DNA of 64,000 nt from an uncultured Spartobacteria bacterium (lineage in GTDB: Bacteria > Verrucomicrobiota > Verrucomicrobiia > Chthoniobacterales > JAATET01). The stretch covers positions 62,001 to 126,000 of the forward strand of contig CALGTD010000138.1 in the NCBI GenBank assembly GCA_937901895.1, read 5' to 3'. Below the pieces are notes generated by a model, which was not told the origin of the DNA, did not search any database, and saw only the letters and a program-made list of their open reading frames with translations. This document shows, in pieces, positions 38,117 to 45,308 of the stretch. Made by a program: the position numbers and the translations under genes. Numbering within the stretch: the stretch's first letter is position 1; the number at the start of each line of letters is the position of its first letter.

Positions 38117-38750
38117 GGCGGTTCCTCCGATACCACACGAGCCCGCCTGCGCCGAGCGCGAAAAGCACGAGCACCGACGGCTCGGGAACCGCCGCGACCG
38201 GCTGGTCGGGCGGGGCGGAGTCGAAATCCGGAGCCCACGACCAGCCATCCCAGTCGTTGTTGGACAGCTGCCGGTCCTCCATTCCCGTCTCGGCAAACGC
38301 CCATTCGTCCGGAAAAGCGTTCGAGCCGTCGGCGACATAGTAGCCCCAGAATCCTGCCGCATCCGGCTCGAACCCGCCTTGCGCGTGCTCAAGATAGTTC
38401 CACTGAAAGACGGTTTCGCCGAATCCCGGGAAGGTCTGGATGAAGAGCGTCAGGGCCGGGTCGCCCGTGCCGTCCGGCGTGGCGGGCGTGGTATTCGTTC
38501 CGATGAAGCCCGCAATCGCGCGAAGCATGTCGGCGCCCGTGGCGGTGCCATTCCAGCGGAATCCCCAGGCATAGCTCTCGGTCGTGCCGCCGTCGTTCCA
38601 GTCGATGACAAGCGCGGCGCGGTTCGAGCCGGAACCGACCCAGTAGGTGATGTCGTCGAAGGATTGGACGGTCGTGGCGGCAAACGACGTTGCCGCGAGG
38701 GTGGCGGATACCGCGAGGGCGGTGATGGTGCGGAGAATGGAGATCTTCAT
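38109..38750 (-). CDS. PEP-CTERM exported protein under a cobalamin riboswitch
   Basis: The protein has 213 residues with a signal peptide ending near TSFAA. The mature part carries DITYWVGSGSNRAALVIDWN and ESYAWGFRWNG, an aromatic-rich domain that I cannot assign to a named function. At the end it has VPEPSVLVLFALGAGGLVWY and the basic RRNRHA tail, a canonical PEP-CTERM sorting signal for exosortase-dependent surface placement. The ATG at 38750 is supported by an AAGGAC Shine-Dalgarno 5 nt upstream. That site can pair with an 8-nt complement in the riboswitch expression platform. It is the first gene of the operon, so it is a good candidate for a surface cobalamin-binding protein. Confidence 0.9.
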   Translation of the reverse strand: MKISILRTITALAVSATLAATSFAATTVQSFDDITYWVGSGSNRAALVIDWNDGGTTESYAWGFRWNGTATGADMLRAIAGFIGTNTTPATPDGTGDPALTLFIQTFPGFGETVFQWNYLEHAQGGFEPDAAGFWGYYVADGSNAFPDEWAFAETGMEDRQLSNNDWDGWSWAPDFDSAPPDQPVAAVPEPSVLVLFALGAGGLVWYRRNRHA

Positions 38751-38755
38751 TTTCT

Positions 38756-38819
38756 GTCCTTTCAGTGGCACGGGAATTGGGCTTTGCGAGAGCCAGCCTT
38801 TCTCCCGTTGCGAAAGGAC
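38756..38819 (-). promoter_or_regulatory. Expression platform: Shine-Dalgarno sequestering element
   Basis: On the minus strand GTCCTTTC (38819-38812) is perfectly complementary to GAAAGGAC (38763-38756), which contains the ribosome-binding site 5 nt before the ATG. A competing GAAAGG (38802-38797) can pair with the same CCTTTC across a 9-nt loop. The two mutually exclusive hairpins fit translational control by the adjacent aptamer. Confidence 0.7.
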
Positions 38820-38821
38820 TA

Positions 38822-38953
38822 CCCCCGGCACAGACGCTTTCGCGGCGTCCCTGCCCATCTCAGGGCGGTGCGGTTTTCTCCTCCGGTTCGTGGTCGGACT
38901 TTGACCGTTGCGCGACAGTGGGGGACTTTCACCCCGCTTCCCTAGGCCGGAGG
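38822..38953 (-). ncRNA. Cobalamin (B12) riboswitch aptamer
   Basis: Read on the minus strand, the element has the conserved core in order: GGGAAGCGGGGTGAAAGTCC, then CACTGTCGCGCAACGG, then the B12-box-like AGTCCGACCACGAACCGG. The 5' CCTCCGGC (38953-38946) pairs with 3' GCCGGGGG (38829-38822) as stem P1. It lies 72 bp upstream of the PEP-CTERM start with an SD-sequestering platform between. In this family cobalamin binding normally turns expression off. Confidence 0.93.
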
Positions 38954-39053
38954 ATTGGTTTGAAAAAATGGAAAGATCAGCCGCGGAGAAACTCCGCTGC
39001 CTTCGATCAAAGAAAAACGCGTTGCCGGCGTCAAGGCCGGGACGCCCTCCCGG

Positions 39054-39332
39054 TCAGGCGATCTCGTCCACGCGTTGCGCGACGTCAAAGTCCTTGGCGG
39101 TAAGACCGCCCTTCGAGTGCGTGGAGAAGCGAAGGGTGACCTTGTTCCAGCGGATGTCCACCTCCGGGTGGTGGTCGAAATCCTCCGCGATTTCCGTGAT
39201 TTCATTCACGAACTCGACGGATTCCACGAAGTTCCCGAACTCGAACGTCCGCGCGATGGAATTGCCATCGAGCTTCCACTGGGGGATGGACTTCAGCGAC
39301 TGCTTGATCTCGGCATCGGTTAGGCTGGCCAT
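39054..39332 (-). CDS. Pterin-4a-carbinolamine dehydratase-like protein
   Basis: The protein has 92 residues from MASLTDAEI, the usual PCD/PhhB length. The active-site signature is DFDHHPEVDIRWNKV, with the paired histidines and the aspartate that dehydrate 4a-hydroxytetrahydropterin. Bacterial members also appear in molybdopterin or folate contexts, and many lack a phenylalanine hydroxylase partner. None is seen here. The gene is 42 bp after cutC on the same strand and may share its transcript. The gap of about 100 bp to the riboswitch (38954-39053) is upstream of the cobalamin operon. Confidence 0.9.
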   Translation of the reverse strand: MASLTDAEIKQSLKSIPQWKLDGNSIARTFEFGNFVESVEFVNEITEIAEDFDHHPEVDIRWNKVTLRFSTHSKGGLTAKDFDVAQRVDEIA

Positions 39333-39374
39333 GATCGAAGCTAGCCCGGAAATCCCATCGGGCAAGCGACGGTG

Positions 39375-40121
39375 TTACAGGCTCCGTGCCGCATCCACGA
39401 TCGACCGCACCGCGGCGGTGTCGCAGATCGCGAGGCGGTATTCCCGCTCCGGCTCACCGCCGGACATGGAGACCTCCGGGTTGCGGAATCGCATGGCGCT
39501 TTCCGTCAGGCGCGTTGGGCCGCAGTGAAACTCGGCGATTCCCGTGGCGGCGCGGATGGCCGCGAGGTTGTGCGCACGAATCCCGCCACATGCAATCACC
39601 GCGATTCGTCCGGCAGCCAGTTCGTGGAGCTGCCGCAGGACGTCCGCTCCGGCTTCGGCGGACGGTTTCCCTCCGCTGGTCAGCACGCGCGAAACTCCGC
39701 ATTGGACGAGGCTCTCGAGGGCCTCGAACGGGTCGCGCACCATGTCGAAAGCGCGGTGGAACGTCACCGGAGCAGGGGATGCGGCCTCGACGAAGGCCCG
39801 GGTTCGTGTCTCGTCGACCTGGCCGTCGGGGGTGAGAAATCCACCGACGATGCCGTGCGCGCCCCCGGCGGCGAACCATGCCGCGTCCGTGAGCATCGAT
39901 GCAAATTCGTCGTCCGAATACAGAAAGTCCCCCCCGCGCGGACGGATCATCACATGGACGGGAACGGTGGCGATCCGGAGCGCTTCACGCACCGTGCCGG
40001 GGCTTGGGGTGATGCCGCCCTCGGCAAGCGCTGCGCAGAGCTCGATACGGCCGGCTCCGGCGGTTTGAGCGGCGCGCAGCCCCTCCAACCCCTCCACGCA
40101 GACCTCAACGAGCGGATGCAT
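39375..40121 (-). CDS. cutC: CutC-family protein
   Basis: The protein has 248 residues from the start MHPLVEVCVE; an earlier Met at 40157 would add 12 unlikely residues. The TIM barrel carries the family stretches GAGRIELCAALAEGGITPS, VHVMIRPRGGDFLYSDDE and PVTFHRAFDMV. CutC was first linked to copper homeostasis, but that role is disputed and the enzymatic activity is unproven. It starts divergently from cysI, with 114 bp between the starts. Confidence 0.92.
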   Translation of the reverse strand: MHPLVEVCVEGLEGLRAAQTAGAGRIELCAALAEGGITPSPGTVREALRIATVPVHVMIRPRGGDFLYSDDEFASMLTDAAWFAAGGAHGIVGGFLTPDGQVDETRTRAFVEAASPAPVTFHRAFDMVRDPFEALESLVQCGVSRVLTSGGKPSAEAGADVLRQLHELAAGRIAVIACGGIRAHNLAAIRAATGIAEFHCGPTRLTESAMRFRNPEVSMSGGEPEREYRLAICDTAAVRSIVDAARSL

Positions 40122-40235
40122 CGAAATCGTTTTGGCGGAATCGCGGGCCGCGTCCACTCGAAACCGTCATAGATGCCAGGGAATGCGTTCCCCCACTGGA
40201 CGCGGAACCCCGTTCGTGATTGTATGGGCGGTTCG

Positions 40236-41966
40236 ATGAGTTCCGAAAGCCAAGGCGCAAAGCCGTTAGTTGCCAACGAGGCGATCAAGTCTCAGTCCAA
40301 TTTCCTGCGTGGAGAGATCGCGAAGGACGTCGCCGACACGTCCACGGGCGGGATTTCCGAGAACAGCAACCAGCTTTGCAAGTTCCACGGACTCTACATG
40401 CAGGACGACCGCGACCTTCGCACGGAACTGAAGAAGGCCGGCAAGGAGAAGGCGTTCGCTTTCATGCTCCGCGTGCGCCTTCCCGGAGGCAAGGCGACCC
40501 CGCAGCAGTGGCTCGTGCTCGACAGCATTGCCGACGAGCTGGCGTCGCCGTCGCTCCGGCTTACCACGCGCCAGACGTTTCAGTTTCACGGGATCCTCAA
40601 GGGTAACGTGAAGCAGGTCATCCGGAGGATGCAGAGCGTGCTGCTGGATTCCATCGCCGCCTGCGGCGACGTGAACCGCAACGTGATGGCTCCGCCAAAT
40701 CCCGAGCGTTCCCCCGTGCTCGAGCAGGTTTACCAGCACTCCCGTGCATGGAGCGAATATGCGCTCCCGAAGACGCGCGCGTATTACGAGGTCTGGCTCG
40801 ACGAGGAACTCGTGGCCGGTGGCGAAGAGGAGCCGATGTATGGTCCGACCTACCTGCCCAGAAAGTTCAAAACCGGTTTTGCGATTCCGCCGCTGAACGA
40901 CGTCGACATCTTCTCGCAGGATCTCGGCTACATCGCGATCGTCGAGAACGGCGAGCTCGTGGGATACAATGTCACCGTCGGCGGAGGCCAGGGAATGAAC
41001 CATGGCAATGCCGCGACCTACCCGCGTCTAGCCGATGTGCTCGGCTTTATTCCGGCGGACAGGGTGAACGCCGTGGGTGAGGCCGTCCTTACGACGCAGC
41101 GCGACTATGGCGATCGCACGAACCGCCGCCATGCGCGCCTCAAATACACGATCGACGACCGAGGGGTGGAGTGGTTCAAGGGCGAGGTCGAGCGGCGCTC
41201 CGGCGTCACGTTCGAGCCCGCACGGCCCTTTGAGTTCACCACGATCGAAGATCCGCACGGATGGCACGAGTGCGCCGATGGCACGTGGTTTTACGGCCTG
41301 CACATCCTGAGCGGGCGGATCAAGGACGTCCCCGGCTGGCCGATGAAGACGGCCCTTCGTGAGATCGCGGAGATTCACACCGGCGATTTCCGGCTTACGC
41401 CGTCGCAGAATCTGACGATTTCCGGGGTCACGCCCGAGCAGAAGCCGAAGATCGACGAGATCCTCGCCCGTCACGGACTCTCCGCGGAAAACAACCGCTC
41501 GCGTCTGCGCCTGAATGCGCTTTCGTGCGTGGCGTTGCCCACCTGCGGCCTCGCGCTGGCAGAGAGTGAGCGCGCCCTGCCGGATCTCCTTTCGAAATTC
41601 GAAACCGTGCTCGAGGAGGCGGGACTCAAGGATGACGCGATCAGCCTGCGCATCACGGGCTGCCCGAATGGCTGCGCCCGCCCGTATCTGGCGGAGATCG
41701 GCTTCGTCGGCCGTGCGCCGGGCAAATATGCCCTTTTCCTCGGCGCGAAATACAACGGCACGCGCCTGAACCGGCTCGTCTCGCCGAGCATCACGCTGGA
41801 TGACGGCGTGGAGCTGCTCAAGCCGATCATCAAGCGCTACGCGCTCGAGAGGAAGGAAGGCGAGGAATTCGGCGATTTCTGCGACCGGGTGATCCTTCCT
41901 GCCGATGCCACGCTCCACAGCGTGGGAACGGTGGAGTCCCCGGCGGAACCGGTTTCAGCGAATTGA
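40236..41966 (+). CDS. cysI: Assimilatory sulfite reductase hemoprotein (beta) subunit
   Basis: The protein has 576 residues from MSSESQGAK (an in-frame ATG 12 bp earlier is possible). The N-terminal half has the sulfite/nitrite reductase repeat with CKFHGLYMQDDRDLR and LRLTTRQTFQFHG. The [4Fe-4S]-siroheme ligands are C-VALPT-C (CX5C) and C-PNG-C (CX3C) in RITGCPNGCARPYLAEIG. It reduces sulfite to sulfide with six electrons. No CysJ flavoprotein is next to it. Instead an Fe-S protein of the NuoG type follows after 72 bp, which may matter for electron supply. Confidence 0.93.
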   Translation: MSSESQGAKPLVANEAIKSQSNFLRGEIAKDVADTSTGGISENSNQLCKFHGLYMQDDRDLRTELKKAGKEKAFAFMLRVRLPGGKATPQQWLVLDSIADELASPSLRLTTRQTFQFHGILKGNVKQVIRRMQSVLLDSIAACGDVNRNVMAPPNPERSPVLEQVYQHSRAWSEYALPKTRAYYEVWLDEELVAGGEEEPMYGPTYLPRKFKTGFAIPPLNDVDIFSQDLGYIAIVENGELVGYNVTVGGGQGMNHGNAATYPRLADVLGFIPADRVNAVGEAVLTTQRDYGDRTNRRHARLKYTIDDRGVEWFKGEVERRSGVTFEPARPFEFTTIEDPHGWHECADGTWFYGLHILSGRIKDVPGWPMKTALREIAEIHTGDFRLTPSQNLTISGVTPEQKPKIDEILARHGLSAENNRSRLRLNALSCVALPTCGLALAESERALPDLLSKFETVLEEAGLKDDAISLRITGCPNGCARPYLAEIGFVGRAPGKYALFLGAKYNGTRLNRLVSPSITLDDGVELLKPIIKRYALERKEGEEFGDFCDRVILPADATLHSVGTVESPAEPVSAN

Positions 41967-42038
41967 CGGGATCGGGAAAAACCGGGGAGTTTTGCTCGTG
42001 GACAACGGCAAAAATTTCCCGCAATTAGAGAAGCGAAG

Positions 42039-43742
42039 ATGACCACGACCGCCGCAGCGCCCAAAACGGAAGTTCCCATGCTCAATGTCCAGGTGGACGG
42101 TGTGTGGAAGCAGTTTCCGAAGGGCACCCGGCTCATCGAAGCGTGCATGCAGAGCGGGCAGTTTGTCCCGCACTACTGCTACCATCCGAAGCTCAGCTCG
42201 CCGGGCAACTGCCGCATGTGCCTCGTGGAGCTTGGCATGCCGAAGATGACGCCGGACCGCAAGCCGGTGCTCGGAGAGGATGGCCGCCCGGAGATCGCAT
42301 GGAGCCCGCGTCCGGCGATTTCCTGCGCCACCGAAGTCAGCGAGGGCATGGCGGTGCGCACCGCTTCGCCGCTCGTCGAGGAATGCCGCAAGGGCGTGAT
42401 GGAGTTTCTCCTCATCAACCATCCGCTCGACTGTCCGATCTGCGACCAGGCGGGAGAGTGCCGGCTGCAGGAGTTTTCCGTGGAATACGGCAAGGGCGAC
42501 TCCCGTTTCATCGAGGAAAAGGTCAAGAAGCCCAAGCGCGTCGACATCGGAAAGAACATCGTTCTCGACGACGAGCGCTGCATCATGTGCTCGCGTTGCA
42601 TCCGGTTCATGAAGGAGATCGCGAACGACGATGTGCTCGGCTTCGTGAATCGCGGCAGCCACACGACGCTCACCGTCTATCCCGGCAAGCGGCTGGACAA
42701 CAATTACTCGCTGAACACCGCGGACATCTGCCCGGTGGGCGCGCTCACGAGCAAGGATTTCCGGTTCAAGATGCGCGTCTGGTTCCTCAAGGAAACCAAG
42801 TCGATCGACGTGAACTGCGGCAACGGCACGAACATCGTGATCGGATCCCGCGAGAACATCGTCTACCGGATCACTCCGCGGGAGAACGACTTCGTGAACT
42901 CCTGCTGGATGCCCGACAGCCATCGGCTGAACATCCATTATCTCCACGACGACCGCCGCTTGAAGGAGCCGGTTGTGAAGGGGGAGGATGCGCCGGCGAA
43001 ATGGTCCGACGCCATCGCCGCCGCCGCCCGCCAGCTCAAGGCGCAGGAACCCTCGCGGATCGCGATGATCGCGAGCGGACGGATGACAAACGAGGAGCTG
43101 TTTCTTGCGAAGCGCCTTGCCGCAGCCATCGGCGTCGAGCAATTCGACATCCTGCCGCGTCCGCAGGAAGGTGACGGATTTCTCATTTCCGAGGATGGCA
43201 ACCCGAACACGACCGGCGCGAAGTTGCTTGGCCTTACCAGTTCGCATCCCGGTGCGAAACTTCAGGAGATCGCGCGCGGAGTCGCAAGTGGCGCAATCAA
43301 GGCGCTCATCTGCCTCGGCGAAGATGCGACGAAGATCGGAATCATCGAGAGCGACCTGCAGAAGCTGGCCTCGCTGATTGTGATGGACATTCTTCCGAAC
43401 CGCACAACGCCGCATGCGACGGTTCTGTTGCCGGCCAGTGCCTTCGCGGAGAAACGCGGCACGATGATCAACCTCGGCGGCCGCATCCAGCGACTGAACC
43501 GCGCGGTCAGCGCACCGGGTCAGGCCCGGGACGATTGGGAGATTCTCCGCGACCTCATTCAGGCGGTCGGTGGAGCGAACGGCGTGTATTCGATCGAGGA
43601 GGTGTTCAAGGCGATGGCCGCCGAAACGCCGGCGCTCGAAGGACTGTCGATCGCGAAGATTGGCGACCTAGGCGTGCAACTCGAGATTCCCGAGGTCGCG
43701 ACGCCGCGCGAGGTTCCGACACGCGTGACAGGCCGGAGCTGA
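42039..43742 (+). CDS. NuoG-like Fe-S protein (NADH dehydrogenase subunit G type), orphan
   Basis: The protein has 567 residues. The N-terminal [2Fe-2S] ferredoxin domain is visible (YCYHPKLSSPGNCRMCLVEL), then the His/Cys cluster segment (LLINHPLDCPICDQAGECRL), the 4Fe-4S pair (ERCIMCSRCIRF and TADICPVGALTSKDF), and a molybdopterin-oxidoreductase-like half (from about residue 225). That half ends early compared with the 900-residue E. coli NuoG. No other nuo gene is in the window. The 72-bp gap to cysI and shared strand allow co-transcription. It may be the genome's complex I subunit displaced from its operon, or a dedicated electron donor. Confidence 0.85.
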   Translation: MTTTAAAPKTEVPMLNVQVDGVWKQFPKGTRLIEACMQSGQFVPHYCYHPKLSSPGNCRMCLVELGMPKMTPDRKPVLGEDGRPEIAWSPRPAISCATEVSEGMAVRTASPLVEECRKGVMEFLLINHPLDCPICDQAGECRLQEFSVEYGKGDSRFIEEKVKKPKRVDIGKNIVLDDERCIMCSRCIRFMKEIANDDVLGFVNRGSHTTLTVYPGKRLDNNYSLNTADICPVGALTSKDFRFKMRVWFLKETKSIDVNCGNGTNIVIGSRENIVYRITPRENDFVNSCWMPDSHRLNIHYLHDDRRLKEPVVKGEDAPAKWSDAIAAAARQLKAQEPSRIAMIASGRMTNEELFLAKRLAAAIGVEQFDILPRPQEGDGFLISEDGNPNTTGAKLLGLTSSHPGAKLQEIARGVASGAIKALICLGEDATKIGIIESDLQKLASLIVMDILPNRTTPHATVLLPASAFAEKRGTMINLGGRIQRLNRAVSAPGQARDDWEILRDLIQAVGGANGVYSIEEVFKAMAAETPALEGLSIAKIGDLGVQLEIPEVATPREVPTRVTGRS

Positions 43743-43760
43743 TCCGGTTCTCGTGATTTT

Positions 43761-43776
43761 CCGGACGAAAGTCCGG
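43761..43776. terminator. Hairpin between convergent nuoG-like and AraC-type genes
   Basis: CCGGAC and GTCCGG form a 6-bp stem capped by a GAAA tetraloop, 18 bp after the nuoG-like stop and 4 bp before the AraC stop. TTTT precedes it on the plus strand. Position suggests a shared terminator; the tail is weak. Confidence 0.4.
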
Positions 43777-43780
43777 CGGG

Positions 43781-44611
43781 TCAGGCCGCCCTGCCGAGGG
43801 AGCGTCGGCGAACGCTCCCGGGAGTGACCGAGAAGACGTTCTTGAACGCCCGCGTGAAGTGACTCTGGTCCTGGAAACCGACCATGTGACACACCTCGGC
43901 GACGGAAAGGCCTTCGCGCGTCCGGAGGAGCGTTTCCGCCTGCTTCAACCGGCGTGCGGTGACGTATCTCCACGGAGAGACCCCGGTCGAACTGCGAAAC
44001 GCCCGCGCGAAGTGAAACCGGCTGCATCCTGCCGCGGCGGCCATGTCCTCCAGCGTGAAGTTTTCCACGAGGTGGTCGTCGATGAACGTCAGCGTGCGCC
44101 GCAGCGCCGACGGGGATAGCCGCTCCTTGCGGGTTTCCGACGACTGCCGTTCACCGTGTGAAAGGAGGCGGACCGCCAGCAACTGGGTCGCGCTGGTGGC
44201 AACCGATTCCGGGAGTTCCTGATCACGCGCCATGAGGTCGCGCACCATGCCGGTGATGTTCCGGATCGCTGGATCCGTGATTCTTTCCGCGCCGGACCGC
44301 GGAAGATTCGGGACGCCGAGGTTGCGCGAGGTGGCGTTGAGGACTGATTCGTCAAGCGATACGGCCAGCACTTCCGCGGGACCGATCCAGGTGACTTCGG
44401 CGGTGGCCCTGCGATCGGCCACCAGTGCCGCCCCGGGCGGCAGAATCGCCTGTTCCGTCCTCCGATTCGGACGACGGATCTGCACGGCCATGCTGTCGGC
44501 TGCAAAGGAAACGCAGACCCGCAGGCCGGATGCGGGCGGCAGGGAAAAGCACCCGTCGCTGCCCGATGCAAAGGTGAAATTCCCGGAGGTTCGCTGGGTG
44601 AGAGTCGTCAT
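43781..44611 (-). CDS. AraC-family transcriptional regulator
   Basis: The protein has 276 residues from MTTLTQRTSG. The C-terminal 100 residues contain both AraC helix-turn-helix motifs: LEDMAAAAGCSRFHFARAFR with STGVSPWRYV, then VAEVCHMVGFQDQSHFTRAFK with VFSVTPGSVR. The N-terminal half is a small beta-rich sensor without a recognised ligand signature. It is convergent with the cysI-nuoG pair, and 184 bp separates its start from the sigma gene upstream. The target genes are unknown. Confidence 0.92.
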   Translation of the reverse strand: MTTLTQRTSGNFTFASGSDGCFSLPPASGLRVCVSFAADSMAVQIRRPNRRTEQAILPPGAALVADRRATAEVTWIGPAEVLAVSLDESVLNATSRNLGVPNLPRSGAERITDPAIRNITGMVRDLMARDQELPESVATSATQLLAVRLLSHGERQSSETRKERLSPSALRRTLTFIDDHLVENFTLEDMAAAAGCSRFHFARAFRSSTGVSPWRYVTARRLKQAETLLRTREGLSVAEVCHMVGFQDQSHFTRAFKNVFSVTPGSVRRRSLGRAA

Positions 44612-44795
44612 GGCAGGGGAATCAAGGGGGCGGACCAATCGGTCACTTTCAAAGTCGCGACATTTCGCCCTCAAACCCGCCAAAAATTTGTTTCCCGATC
44701 GAATATCGAAGAGAAAACAGAAGCGGAGGACTCCTTTGGGTCCCTCGAATTCCGGGAGGGGGACTCGCTTTCGCGCAGACCCTCAGCGGACGAAA

Positions 44796-45308
44796 CTACA
44801 GGTTTCGGATCTCCCGATAGAGCCAGGCCCGGGCGTAGGCCCAGTGCCGCTCGACGGTCCGTTCACCGAGTCCCATGGCGTCGGCCACCTCGCGGTTCGA
44901 CAGACCGCCAAAAAACTTGAGGATCACGACCTGGGCGCGAACGGGGTCCTCCTCCTCGAGGCGGGTCACCGCCTCGTGAATGAGGAGCATCTGGTCGTCC
45001 TCGGAGATATCGACCTCTCGCGCGGCCTCAATTGGCACGCGGGTGAGGTCTTTGCCGCGCTTTTGCCGGGCCTGGCGTCGCGCGCGATCGATCAGCACCC
45101 GTCGCATGGATTCCGCGACGGCGGCGAACATGTTCGAACTGGTCCTGCGCCACGCGTCCGAGCGTTCGCCGGAAAGACGGATCCATGCTTCATGCACGAG
45201 CGCGGTTGGCTGCAGGGTGTTGTTGCCGCGTTCCATTGCCATGCGGGACGCGGCGAGCCTGCGCAACTGCGGGTAGAGTTCGGCGATCTGCGTCTCGGAA
45301 TTCATCAT
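44796..45308 (-). CDS. ECF-type RNA polymerase sigma factor (TIGR02999-like group)
   Basis: The protein has 170 residues. Region 2 includes QTALVHEAWIRL-like sequence (TLQPTALVHEAWIRLSGERS) and FAAVAESMRRVLIDRARRQARQ. Region 4 has REVADAMGLGERTVERHW. These are marks of the ECF group common in Planctomycetes, Acidobacteria and Verrucomicrobia, which is usually paired with a Ser/Thr kinase instead of an anti-sigma factor. Its ATG overlaps the kinase stop (ATGATGA at 45303-45308), so the two are translationally coupled, with the kinase first. Confidence 0.93.
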   Translation of the reverse strand: MMNSETQIAELYPQLRRLAASRMAMERGNNTLQPTALVHEAWIRLSGERSDAWRRTSSNMFAAVAESMRRVLIDRARRQARQKRGKDLTRVPIEAAREVDISEDDQMLLIHEAVTRLEEEDPVRAQVVILKFFGGLSNREVADAMGLGERTVERHWAYARAWLYREIRNL

